A stretch of 13,931 bases of DNA. It comes from an uncultured Anaerolineae bacterium (GTDB lineage Bacteria > Chloroflexota > Anaerolineae > Anaerolineales > Villigracilaceae). The DNA lies in the NCBI GenBank assembly GCA_903854805.1, contig CAINXK010000340.1:1-13931 (forward strand), in the 5' to 3' direction. The notes below the pieces were generated by a model. That model was given only the letters and a program-made list of their open reading frames with translations. It did not search any database and had not been told where the DNA came from. Of this stretch, positions 5,840 to 13,826 are shown piece by piece. The position numbers and the translations under genes are program-made. Numbering within the stretch: position 1 is the stretch's first letter; the number at the start of each line of letters is the position of its first letter.

Positions 5840-8485
5840 ATGCTTAATATTGCTTTTTTTAGTGTTGTGATAGGGTTTGTATTTTTCATCCTGGCCTTTC
5901 ACGCTGCTCGCTATGCATTGGTTCCTGGTGCGAAGGCCCTGGTGATGGTCGTACTGGCAGCCTCAAGCTATGCGATCGCCTATTTATTCCAAATCAGCAG
6001 TCCTGACCAGGCAAGTGCCATTTTTTGGTATAACGTTTCCTTGCCTGGCGCCAATTTACTTGCGCCGGCCTGGTTTGTTTTTGCGTTGGCATGGTCTGGG
6101 CTGGCCTGGAAGCCCACCAAGCGTCATATCCTGATTGTGGGAATAGTGCCGGCCCTGGTCTGCCTGGCCGCCTGGACCAACCCGCTGCACTTGCTATACG
6201 GTGCAAATTTCAACTTTCTTCGTCAGGGCAGCTGGGGTTTGCTGGAATGGAGTGTTGGTTTTTGGTACAGGGTTGGGTTTGTTTATGCATACAGCCTGAC
6301 TGTCGCGGCGATCATTATTTTGATGCGCTCAACCTGGGGGCGCGCGCGCTTGTATTTCTACCTGACGCTGCTGCTTGTATTTGGCGCGATTTTCCCCGGG
6401 GTTATGAACATTTTATCGATAGCCGGGTTTATGCCTGTTCCAAAGCTGGATTTGACCCCTTTTTCTTTTCTGGTGACCGGTTTGGTCTGGAGCCTGGTTT
6501 TCTTCTGGTACCGATTATTAAATATTGTACCGGTGGCGAGGGACCGTGTTTACGCAAACATGCCGATCGGCATGCTTGTGCTGGATACCCAGGGCCGGGT
6601 GGCGGATATCAACCCGGCTGGCATGGACATGCTCGAAAGCTCTGGAGCAGTGCAGGTGGGCCGGGAACTGCCGTACGGGCTGCATGATTTTTTTTCCAGC
6701 GAGAAGCTGCGGGTAGTACGCGAAGAGATGGACGAAACCGTCTGTATTGGCCAGAACAATGGCCGGCGCTGCCTGGAAATTCATCTGTCGCCAATCTTTG
6801 ACAAGGGAGGGACGTTATCGGGCTGCCTGCTGCTCATGGTTGATATCACCCAACGAAAATTGGCCGGAGACGCCCTGCGGGAATCAGAAAGCAAGCTGCG
6901 CTCTGTCTTCGCGGCCATGAGTGATGTCATCATTATTTATGATGCTGATGGCGGTTACCGCGAGATTGCGCCCACCAACCCCGCTCTTTATGTCAAACCG
7001 CCAGAAGAGCTGTTGGGTAAAACGGTCAGCGAAGTATTTGCCCCTGAGCAAGCCAGCTTCTTTCTGGATCATATTCACCAGGCGCTGGCGCTGGGAAAAT
7101 TAACCGGTGTGGAATACAGCCTACGCATCGATCAAAAAGATCTGTGGTTCTCTGCCAATATTTCGGCGATTTCGTCAAATACGGTTTTATGGGTGGCGCG
7201 TGATATCACGGCGCGCAAGCTGATTGAGAAAACCAGCCAGGAAAGCGCAGCGCGCTTGCAGCAAGCCCAGGCCATCGCTCACCTGGGCAGTTGGGAGTTG
7301 AGTATTTCTACCAATTATTTCCTGGCTTCTGATGAGGCCATGCGGATTTATGGGTTCGAGCCTGGGCAATCCATCTCGCTGGAACAGCTGCAAGCTCTGG
7401 CGCTGCCAGAGGAGCGCGCGCGTCTGGACAAAGCTTTTAGCGAACTATGGCAGGGTCTGGGGACTTACGATCAGGAGTATCGCATTCGGCGCGTCAATGA
7501 AGAAAGCATCCGGGTGGTGCATGTCAGCGCCAATCTGGAGAGCACTGAGTCGGGTCAGCCGGTTAAGATTTTTGGTGTTATTCAAGATATTACTGAAAGG
7601 AAAATGGCTGAGAAAGAGCTGCATGAAACCGAAAATCGTTATCGCTCCGTGGTTCAGTCAGCCACGGATGCCATCCTGATTACAGATGCGTCTGGTAATC
7701 TGGTTTCATGGAACCAGGGTGCCCAAAATATCTTTCAATACAGCCAGGCTGATATTCTTGGCAAACCGTTAACTATATTGATGCCCGAAAGATATCGTGA
7801 TGCGCATGAAGCTGGGATGAATAAGCTTGCCAAAGGTGGCGTAGCGCAGCATTTGGGACAGACGCTCCTGATGGCTGGCTTGCGCAAGGATGGCGATGAA
7901 TTCCCGGTGGAACTTGTCCTTTCTTCCTGGAATGATGAGGGACAAACTTATTTTACCGGTATTCTTCGCGATGTGACCGAGCGCCAGCAGATGGAAGCAA
8001 CATTACAATACCAGAGCACCCACGACACACTGACAGGGCTGTATAACCGCCAGTATTACGAGACCGAAATTGAGAGACTTCAGCAGAGCCGCCGTTTTCC
8101 GGTCAGTATTTTGATGATGGATGTTGATGATCTTAAAATTGTCAATGACGTGCTCGGGCACCATGCCGGAGATGATTTGCTGCGCAACATGGCCACGGTC
8201 TTAAAGTCCACCTTCCGACCGGAGGATATGATTGGACGGATTGGCGGCGATGAATTTGTGGTCATTTTGCCAGATGCAGATTTTCAAACGGCCGGGCAAG
8301 CGATGCAGCGTTTGAAGATTAGCCTGGAAGAATATAACCTGGCACATGGTTCGGATGGTCAGCCCCTGAGCTTATCGATCGGGTTGGCCAGCGGTGATAA
8401 AGAAACCCTCTTGAGTGATGTTTTCAAGGAGGCGGATAAAGCCATGTATCTTGACAAAAGCCTGAAAAAGCAACACCCCCGCTGA
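5840..8485 (+). CDS. Membrane diguanylate cyclase: 7TM sensor head, four PAS domains, GGDEF
   Basis: This 881-residue protein is a second predicted c-di-GMP synthase. Residues 1-226 hold seven hydrophobic helices of the HisKA_7TM type. Four PAS units follow: about 232-340 (exit VDITQRK), 350-460 (exit ARDITARK), 470-588 (PAS_3-like with LGSWELSIS, exit IQDITERK) and 597-715 (DAILITDASG core, exit LRDVTERQQ). The GGDEF domain covers about 725-875. Its catalytic motif is intact at 802-806, the inhibitory RxxD is at Arg793-Asp796, and DVDDLKIVND supplies metal ligands. The ATG at 5840 is preceded by GGAAG with a short 3-nt spacer. The head and GGDEF domain closely parallel the cyclase at 1799, sharing the stretch RIGGDEFVVILP; the extra PAS units are the main difference. 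No heme- or flavin-specific motif was recognised, so the ligands of the PAS domains are unknown. Confidence 0.93.
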   Translation: MLNIAFFSVVIGFVFFILAFHAARYALVPGAKALVMVVLAASSYAIAYLFQISSPDQASAIFWYNVSLPGANLLAPAWFVFALAWSGLAWKPTKRHILIVGIVPALVCLAAWTNPLHLLYGANFNFLRQGSWGLLEWSVGFWYRVGFVYAYSLTVAAIIILMRSTWGRARLYFYLTLLLVFGAIFPGVMNILSIAGFMPVPKLDLTPFSFLVTGLVWSLVFFWYRLLNIVPVARDRVYANMPIGMLVLDTQGRVADINPAGMDMLESSGAVQVGRELPYGLHDFFSSEKLRVVREEMDETVCIGQNNGRRCLEIHLSPIFDKGGTLSGCLLLMVDITQRKLAGDALRESESKLRSVFAAMSDVIIIYDADGGYREIAPTNPALYVKPPEELLGKTVSEVFAPEQASFFLDHIHQALALGKLTGVEYSLRIDQKDLWFSANISAISSNTVLWVARDITARKLIEKTSQESAARLQQAQAIAHLGSWELSISTNYFLASDEAMRIYGFEPGQSISLEQLQALALPEERARLDKAFSELWQGLGTYDQEYRIRRVNEESIRVVHVSANLESTESGQPVKIFGVIQDITERKMAEKELHETENRYRSVVQSATDAILITDASGNLVSWNQGAQNIFQYSQADILGKPLTILMPERYRDAHEAGMNKLAKGGVAQHLGQTLLMAGLRKDGDEFPVELVLSSWNDEGQTYFTGILRDVTERQQMEATLQYQSTHDTLTGLYNRQYYETEIERLQQSRRFPVSILMMDVDDLKIVNDVLGHHAGDDLLRNMATVLKSTFRPEDMIGRIGGDEFVVILPDADFQTAGQAMQRLKISLEEYNLAHGSDGQPLSLSIGLASGDKETLLSDVFKEADKAMYLDKSLKKQHPR

Positions 8486-8939
8486 GTCTCAGAGTGGCAA
8501 AATCAGAATTGCCAGGCCAGCAAGCAGGCCATTTAATCCCCAGGTTTCACCACAAAAAAGACCATCCACGCTTTCAACCATTCTGGTGACCCGCTGGATT
8601 GGCAAATACTTTTGGCAATCTCTTGACTACTATTTTATGCCTGAACATTTATGGTTCTTATCAGATTAGTGGGAGACAATCAATCAGCGCTTTTTCGCGA
8701 TATTTTCCAAAGAAACTTCGTGTCATTCGTCCATTCGGCACTTATTCGTGATAAACCCCCCACAATCGTCCCTGCAATACCTGTACATATTACACTTCAG
8801 CCACCGGGAGTCTGGATTAAATATTTTTTCCCCACAAATCTGGCGAGCATCACATTTATCTATGCAGCCTGAAAAGTGATCGTTGAAATTCAGGGTCGCT
8901 GCGTTTGCCCGGTGGCATGGCAGCACCTGGCCAGATTAA
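8486..8939. other. 454-bp gap between convergent genes, no supported gene
   Basis: The second cyclase (+) and the EamA permease (-) converge here. A 6-bp inverted repeat, TGGCAA (8495-8500) with TTGCCA (8509-8514), lies 10 nt after the cyclase stop without a T-tract. A TTCG-rich stretch with 8-11 nt spacing occupies 8716-8750. Open frames of 73 codons (+, 8651-8872) and 67 codons (-, 8723-8926) overlap each other; neither resembles a known family and the plus one has no ribosome binding site, so neither is called. Confidence 0.5.
8716..8750. repeat. Degenerate TTCG-containing short repeat
   Basis: TTCG occurs at 8717, 8726, 8734 and 8745 within units of about 9-10 nt (TTCGTGTCA, TTCGTCCA, TTCGGCACT, TTCGTG). 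The pattern is similar in style to the CCGCG units at 13880-13907. It may be a worn copy of a dispersed intergenic repeat; one degenerate copy cannot prove this. Confidence 0.35.
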
Positions 8940-9848
8940 TTATTCTTTTTCAAGTTGAACCACCAGCACCGCCGAAAGAATCAAGACACTGCCTGCAATT
9001 TGAATCATGCTCATGCGTTCGTTCAGGAAAATGTATGCTTCCACGGCGGTCATGGCGGGCTCCAGGGTTGCCAGAATATTTGCAATGCTGGCTGGCAGGT
9101 AATGCATAGACATATTGTAAAGCCCAAAGCCAAGTACAGTTGGAACAAAGGCCAGAAAAATCAGAATTAACCAGCCGTTTGTGGGTAAGTGTGGCAGAAG
9201 CGCATTAATAGAACCTGCCGCGCCGGGCAGGCTGGGGAACAGGTTAAAGATCATGATGAACAAGCTGCTGAAAGCAAACGAATACAACATGGAGGTCCAG
9301 GGGTTGATGTTTTGCCGGGCGGTTTCTTTGCCCAGCAGGGTGTAAACTGCAAATAATAAGCCTGAAAGCAGCCCGGTGGATACTCCCAGGGGATTCAACC
9401 GCCACATTTCACTGCTAAAGGCGTCTGCTACCATGCTGCAGCCACCCAGGCTTAATATAATTGCAGTAATTTTGGGCCACCCAAGTTTTTCTTTGAAAAT
9501 CCACCAGGCAATCGTTGCAGTGAATCCTGCTGAGCTATACCCCAGCACGGTCGCAACCGCCGCCCCATTTGCCTGGACGGAAAGCGTCCAGATCGAATTA
9601 AACACGGCTAGAATAAACCCGTAAAACAGGTAGAAACCAATCTGAGAGACTTTTATGCTGAGTAAGGAGCGGCGGATCAGGAATATTGCCGGGGCCAGGG
9701 CTGCGCAGACAAACAGGCTTCGCCAAAGTGCCAGTAACAAGGCGGGTATTTTGTAAGTGGTAATTAAATAGCCTAAAAGAACGCCGGTTGTGGACCAAAA
9801 AACGACCCCAATAATTCCGATGATGGTACCTTTCGTGGCACGCGACAT
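8940..9848 (-). CDS. EamA/DMT-family transporter
   Basis: This 302-residue membrane protein is an EamA-type member of the drug/metabolite transporter superfamily. About ten hydrophobic helices form two tandem EamA repeats, at about residues 5-137 and 150-297. The second repeat closes with the classic pattern ATLEPAMTAVEAYIFLNE, then a GSVLILSAVL helix; the first has the matching YSSAGFTATIAWWIFKE. Members export or import small metabolites such as amino acids, or toxic compounds; the substrate is not predictable here. The start is taken at ATG 9846-9848, preceded by AAGAGAT at suitable distance. A longer frame from TTG at 9893 would add 15 residues (MPILPTPWHKKRDVK) ahead of the first helix and is less likely. 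The gene is divergent from the cyclase at 10053 and convergent with the one at 5840, so it is its own transcription unit and probably unrelated to c-di-GMP turnover. Confidence 0.92.
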   Translation of the reverse strand: MSRATKGTIIGIIGVVFWSTTGVLLGYLITTYKIPALLLALWRSLFVCAALAPAIFLIRRSLLSIKVSQIGFYLFYGFILAVFNSIWTLSVQANGAAVATVLGYSSAGFTATIAWWIFKEKLGWPKITAIILSLGGCSMVADAFSSEMWRLNPLGVSTGLLSGLLFAVYTLLGKETARQNINPWTSMLYSFAFSSLFIMIFNLFPSLPGAAGSINALLPHLPTNGWLILIFLAFVPTVLGFGLYNMSMHYLPASIANILATLEPAMTAVEAYIFLNERMSMIQIAGSVLILSAVLVVQLEKE

Positions 9849-9905
9849 TTTTACATCTCTTTTCTTGTGCCAGGGGGTTGGCAGGATTGGCAAGCTGGCT
9901 CTCAG

Positions 9906-9911
9906 TATAAT
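9906..9911 (+). promoter_or_regulatory. Candidate -10 box (TATAAT) in the divergent region
   Basis: An exact TATAAT lies between the divergent permease and cyclase genes, about 140 bp before the TTG at 10053. TTGGCA hexamers occur at 9878 and 9887, but their spacings (22 and 13 bp) are not ideal. On the other strand the overlapping TATACT (complement of 9904-9909) could serve the permease. If correct, transcripts begin after any start codon near 9867, which argues against the longest possible reading frame of the cyclase. Confidence 0.35.
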
Positions 9912-10040
9912 CTAACCGGCAGCAAAACCAGGCGAGCAAAAAGGCCGCGTCCAATTTCATGTTTCCGTTGTTCCCTGATAGGCGTTATGATATTATTGAT
10001 AAACTCGGATTTTATGGGTAAACCCCGATCTCACGCATTT

Positions 10041-10047
10041 GGAAAGG
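10041..10047 (+). promoter_or_regulatory. Ribosome binding site that selects the TTG start at 10053
   Basis: GGAAAGG ends 5 nt before TTG at 10053-10055. The in-frame ATGs upstream at 9987 and 10014 have weaker sites, and the receiver domain begins directly after the TTG. Confidence 0.6.
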
Positions 10048-10052
10048 TAACT

Positions 10053-12977
10053 TTGAACCCAACAGCCAGAATTATGATTGTAGGTGAGAAGAGCGGGGCA
10101 TTGCTTGGCCTCGATAAAAGCCTGGAAAACCTGGGCTACACTGATGTAACGCAGACGGACCGAGGTGAGGCTGCTGTTCAACTGGCCGGGCAGCTTCAGA
10201 CAGAACTGGTTTTGATGGACGTTTACCTGGCAGGGGCGATGAGTGCCATCCAGCTCGGCGGGCAGCTGCGATCGCGTTACGGCATCCCGGTTGTTTTTTT
10301 TGATGGTCTGGCCGGTGGTTCGGATGGGCAGCAGCCGGTCGATGCCTTTGCTGTGATTGCCTGGCCGTTGGCAGAGCTTGACCTGGCTGTAATCATTTCG
10401 GACACGCTGCTCCGGTACAATAATTCCCGCAGGTTGATCGAGAGCGAGCAAAAATACCACGCTTTATTTAATTTCATGGCCCAGGGGGTTGTCTACCAGA
10501 ATGCCTCCGGCGAGATTATCTCGGCCAATCCGGCTGCCGAACGCATCCTGGGGCTAAGCCTGGATCAGATGCTGGGTCGGACATGGCTGGATAAGCGCTG
10601 GAAGATCATCCACGAAGACGGGTCTGATTTTCCGGGCGATACTCACCCGGTCATGTGGGCTCTTAAGACCCGCCGAGAAGTCGATAATGTGGTCATGGGA
10701 ATCTACCACCCGGAAAAGGACGAACATGTCTGGATTCGCGTGCACGCCAGGCCGCAGTTTGCGGATGGAGCCAGTATCTCAGAGTCAGTGGTGGTAACCT
10801 TTGAAGACATTACCGATATTAAAAAATATCAGGATGTGTTAAGTGCCAGCGAAGAACGCTACCGCAGCCTTGTGGAGACTTCACCTGAAGGTATCACACT
10901 GACCGATTTACAAGGTCATTTCCTGGCTGCCAACCGGCAGGCGCTGCAAATGCAGGGTTTCTCCAGTTTCGAAGAATTGCAAGCCAGTGGTTTGACCAGC
11001 TTTGATTTTGCCATGGCACCCGCCTGGCTGCACGACCCCCAGCTTTTGCAACAAACCATGTTGGAAGCTTCGCCGCGGCAGGTTGAGTACACTTTTTGCA
11101 GGCGGGATGGATCTTGTCTGCCGGCAGAAGCCAGCCTGGCTTTGTTGCTGGATGCATCTGAGCAGCCTTATGCGGTTTTGGCGGCCTTCAGAGATATCAG
11201 TTCCAAAAAAGAAAGTGAAGCCCAACTGCGTAAACTTTCGCAGGCGGTGGTGCAAAGCGCAGATAGTATTGTTATTTCTGATATTCAAGGACGGATTGAA
11301 TACGTCAACCCACAATTCGAGCAAACAACCGGCTACAGTCTGGCAGAAGTCATTGGGCAGCAGACCAGTCTCTTACATTCTGCCGAGCAGGGTCAGGAGT
11401 TTTACCAGCAGATGCAGCAGACCATTCAGTCGGGTCAAATCTGGCGTGGGGAATTGCATAACAGGCGCAAAGATGGAAGTTTATATTGGGAAGAAGTCAG
11501 TATTGCACCGGTGGTCGATGATAATGATGTCGTAATCAGTTTTGTGGCTATCAAAAAAGAGATTACCGGACGTAAACAACTTGAAGATGCCATGCGGATC
11601 AAGGACAGCGCGATTGCATCTTCCATTAATGCGATTGCCCTGGCCGATCTGGATGGCAGGCTGACCTATATCAACCCGGCTTTCAAGCGATTATGGGGTT
11701 TTGACGACCAGGATGAGGTTACCGGAAGAAGTGTGGCTGAATTCTGGCATGAACAGGCGCCGGTGGGCGAAATCATCCAGGCGTTGTTCAATAGCCAGGG
11801 CTGGCAGGGTGAATTGGTTGCGAAGAAAAAAAACGGTATGCTTTTCGATGTCGATACATCGGCGCATCTTGTCATGGATGAGCTTGGCAAGCCACTCTGC
11901 ATGATGAGCTCGTTTATCGATATTACCGCGCGTAAGCAAGCTGAAGCAGCTGAAAAGGAAGAACATCGCCTGGCAGAGGCCTTGCGCCAGACCGCGGAAG
12001 CGCTGAGCAGTACCCTGCATTTGGATGATGTGTTGGAATTGATCATGGAGAATGCTGGTCAGGTGATTGCCAATGATTCAATGACCATCATGCTGTTGGA
12101 AGGTCAGAAACTCAAGGTTGCGCGTCATCGCGGCTTTGTTGGGCGCGGGTTGAAAGACTATATAGAAAAAAATGATTTCAGCATCGAAGATTTTCCCACG
12201 CTCAAAGCAATGATTAACACCCGCCAGCCGAGTATCATCCCGGATGTGCGCAATACGCCTGATTGGAGGCCTGATGCGACTGTAAATTGGATCCGGTCTT
12301 ATGCCGGTGTGCCGATTTACAGGCGTGATGAAGTCATCGGATTTTTGAACCTGGATAGTTCGACGCCCAATTTTTTTACGCCTGCGCATGCCAGCCGCCT
12401 GCAGGCTTTTGCCAGCCAGGCTGGAGTGGCAATCGAAAACGCGCGTTTATACGAACAGGATCATATACTGTCCATCACAGACGGATTGACGGGTTTGTAT
12501 AACAGCCGCTATTTCTTCGAGGTGGCCAAACGGGAATTCGAGCGTTCTCAGCGCTACCCGGGCAATCTATCGGTGATGATGATCGATATTGACCACTTTA
12601 AAAATGTTAACGATACTTATGGCCACATGGTAGGTGATGATGTTCTGCGCGAAATTTCTCGGCGGATGAGTGGCTGTCTGCGCGTGGTTGATGTTGCCGC
12701 CCGTTATGGCGGCGAAGAGTTCATTATATTAATGGCCCAAACGGATAGAAGCGAGGCTCTGCAAGCGGCAGAGCGTATTCACAACATTGTGGCAGCCGAG
12801 TCTTTTGAAGTGCCGTTTGGTCAGCCGCTTTCCCTTACCATCAGTCTGGGGGTTGCGACCCTTTCTGATGTCCATGAAAATTTGAATATGTTGATCAAGA
12901 GCGCTGATGATGCGCTCTACCGTGCCAAGTTTGCCGGGCGAAACCAGATCTCGATCTGGCAAAATCTTCAATCATAA
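10053..12977 (+). CDS. Soluble diguanylate cyclase: degenerate receiver, four PAS, GAF, GGEEF
   Basis: With a TTG start at 10053 this is a 974-residue protein without membrane helices. Domains in order: receiver-like (about 5-122), PAS (131-255), PAS (265-385), PAS (393-508), PAS (515-630), a helical linker, GAF (about 640-797) and GGDEF (805-970). The catalytic motif is the active variant GGEEF (886-890); the inhibitory RxxD is at Arg877-Asp880, and IDIDHFKNVNDTYGH is canonical, so c-di-GMP synthesis and product inhibition are both expected. The receiver keeps the phospho-acceptor position (Asp56 in LVLMDVYLAG) but has Asp84 where Thr/Ser is usual and Trp104 where the conserved Lys belongs, so normal phosphotransfer is doubtful. 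The frame is open upstream to about 9867, but the strong ribosome binding site and the receiver boundary favour the TTG. Alternative starts are ATG 9987 or ATG 10014. Stimuli sensed by the PAS and GAF domains are unknown. Confidence 0.92.
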   Translation: MNPTARIMIVGEKSGALLGLDKSLENLGYTDVTQTDRGEAAVQLAGQLQTELVLMDVYLAGAMSAIQLGGQLRSRYGIPVVFFDGLAGGSDGQQPVDAFAVIAWPLAELDLAVIISDTLLRYNNSRRLIESEQKYHALFNFMAQGVVYQNASGEIISANPAAERILGLSLDQMLGRTWLDKRWKIIHEDGSDFPGDTHPVMWALKTRREVDNVVMGIYHPEKDEHVWIRVHARPQFADGASISESVVVTFEDITDIKKYQDVLSASEERYRSLVETSPEGITLTDLQGHFLAANRQALQMQGFSSFEELQASGLTSFDFAMAPAWLHDPQLLQQTMLEASPRQVEYTFCRRDGSCLPAEASLALLLDASEQPYAVLAAFRDISSKKESEAQLRKLSQAVVQSADSIVISDIQGRIEYVNPQFEQTTGYSLAEVIGQQTSLLHSAEQGQEFYQQMQQTIQSGQIWRGELHNRRKDGSLYWEEVSIAPVVDDNDVVISFVAIKKEITGRKQLEDAMRIKDSAIASSINAIALADLDGRLTYINPAFKRLWGFDDQDEVTGRSVAEFWHEQAPVGEIIQALFNSQGWQGELVAKKKNGMLFDVDTSAHLVMDELGKPLCMMSSFIDITARKQAEAAEKEEHRLAEALRQTAEALSSTLHLDDVLELIMENAGQVIANDSMTIMLLEGQKLKVARHRGFVGRGLKDYIEKNDFSIEDFPTLKAMINTRQPSIIPDVRNTPDWRPDATVNWIRSYAGVPIYRRDEVIGFLNLDSSTPNFFTPAHASRLQAFASQAGVAIENARLYEQDHILSITDGLTGLYNSRYFFEVAKREFERSQRYPGNLSVMMIDIDHFKNVNDTYGHMVGDDVLREISRRMSGCLRVVDVAARYGGEEFIILMAQTDRSEALQAAERIHNIVAAESFEVPFGQPLSLTISLGVATLSDVHENLNMLIKSADDALYRAKFAGRNQISIWQNLQS

Positions 12978-13378
12978 TTGTTGCAAAGGCAGGTTGGATG
13001 AAGAACGGTTATCATGCTGTCCCCATCAATCAGGTTGAGCCGACTTGCCGGATTGAAGATATGCTCGCAGGTCATGCTGACTGCCAGATCCTTATTGAGC
13101 ATGGCTTACCCGTGGATTCTATCCATCTCGATGGTAACGGGGGATACCAAAAAATTAACCGGGTTGAACGATCTCGCCGGTAAAAATATCAGCCAGGTGA
13201 GACCCCTGGTTCGTTCCACCCCAATCCAGTTTTCTTTTAAATCTGTCTTTATCCGCAGGCTCTAAAAGTTTTTTTGCAAGCTTCCGTGTCCAAAGTAGCA
13301 ACTTGGGCCGGCCCCAGTCAACGCCCGATTGATCACCCCGTGCCGCAATATGCGACCGGATTTATTTGGAGGCACTCA
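12978..13378. other. 401-bp gap, possibly a decayed coding remnant
   Basis: No gene is called. Both strands stay open for unusual lengths between 12978 and 13265. A 61-codon plus frame starts at 12998 after an AGG, 20 nt beyond the cyclase stop, and an 83-codon plus frame covers 13014-13265. On the minus strand one frame runs from about 13262 to 12975 broken only by a single TAA, with a protein-like composition but no good start. A small stem, CCAGG (13193-13197) with CCTGG (13205-13209), and a T7 run near 13270 are also present. None matches a family recognised here. Confidence 0.4.
13368..13372 (+). promoter_or_regulatory. Strong ribosome binding site for the DUF6157 gene
   Basis: GGAGG lies 6 nt before the ATG at 13379. 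This fixes the start there rather than at 13274, which would add 35 residues with no family resemblance. Confidence 0.75.
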
Positions 13379-13789
13379 ATGCACACCACCAATTATTATG
13401 AGACATTTATTGAAGTATCCCCTGATTGCCCTGTTAGCGCCGCCGAAATTCCCGAATTGAAAAATGGCAGCAAGACGGTTGCCTTTCTGCAGTACGAATT
13501 ATTCATAAACAATCCTTATGTGTACACATCAGATGATGTCATCTTCAGTGTCTATGCTCAACAGAACCACATCGCCACTGCGATTTTGACGGCCGAGCGA
13601 GAATTTTTCTTCTCCCAGGGTCAGGCCTGTTTACGCTCGTCGCCATTGGTCAAGCGCTATGGCTGGGGTGTCCACAGTAATGAAGACGGCAGAGTGGCAA
13701 TCTATGCGCTTGGATCAAAAGACTATCAAGTTTTCTATGACGATGCAGCCCTGAAACATATTCAGGGCCTGCGCTCGAAACGGAAATAA
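13379..13789 (+). CDS. DUF6157 family protein
   Basis: This 136-residue cytoplasmic protein matches the small DUF6157 family, recognised from the N terminus MHTTNYYETFIEVSPDCPV, then EIPELKNGSKTVAFLQYEL and NPYVYTSDDVIFSVYA. The C-terminal part contains a conserved-looking LRSSPLVKRYGWGVH and ends in basic residues (LRSKRK). Family members have no established function as far as I know; a role in a stress response or as a small enzyme accessory would be guesswork. No signal peptide or membrane helix is present. It is preceded by a 401-bp gap, so it is unlikely to be cotranscribed with the cyclase, and it is followed 37 nt later by a large hairpin element that may end its transcript. The 136-residue length appears complete for the family. 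Confidence 0.82.
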   Translation: MHTTNYYETFIEVSPDCPVSAAEIPELKNGSKTVAFLQYELFINNPYVYTSDDVIFSVYAQQNHIATAILTAEREFFFSQGQACLRSSPLVKRYGWGVHSNEDGRVAIYALGSKDYQVFYDDAALKHIQGLRSKRK

Positions 13790-13826
13790 CGCAGTGGAGT
13801 ATAACTTGCTTATTCAAATTCTTTTG

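Noticed and set aside
8495..8514. Intrinsic terminator after the second 7TM cyclase
   Set aside because: The TGGCAA/TTGCCA stem is only 6 bp and has no following T-tract.
8651..8872. 73-codon plus-strand open frame
   Set aside because: No ribosome binding site, no family resemblance, overlaps the TTCG repeat and another frame on the opposite strand.
9849..9893. Longer permease start at TTG 9893
   Set aside because: It adds a Pro/His/Lys-rich leader before the first helix; the ATG at 9848 has a better ribosome binding site and fits the EamA family start.
9867..10052. N-terminal extension of the soluble cyclase from an earlier start
   Set aside because: The extra 62 residues are basic and unlike a domain, include the divergent promoter region with TATAAT at 9906, and lie before a strong ribosome binding site and TTG at 10053 where the receiver begins.
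12998..13183. 61-codon frame 20 nt after the soluble cyclase
   Set aside because: An AGG precedes it, but the sequence resembles no family recognised here and overlaps open frames in other phases; too weak to call as a gene.
13274..13378. Upstream start for the DUF6157 protein
   Set aside because: The 35 added residues are not family-like, and GGAGG before the ATG at 13379 marks the true start.
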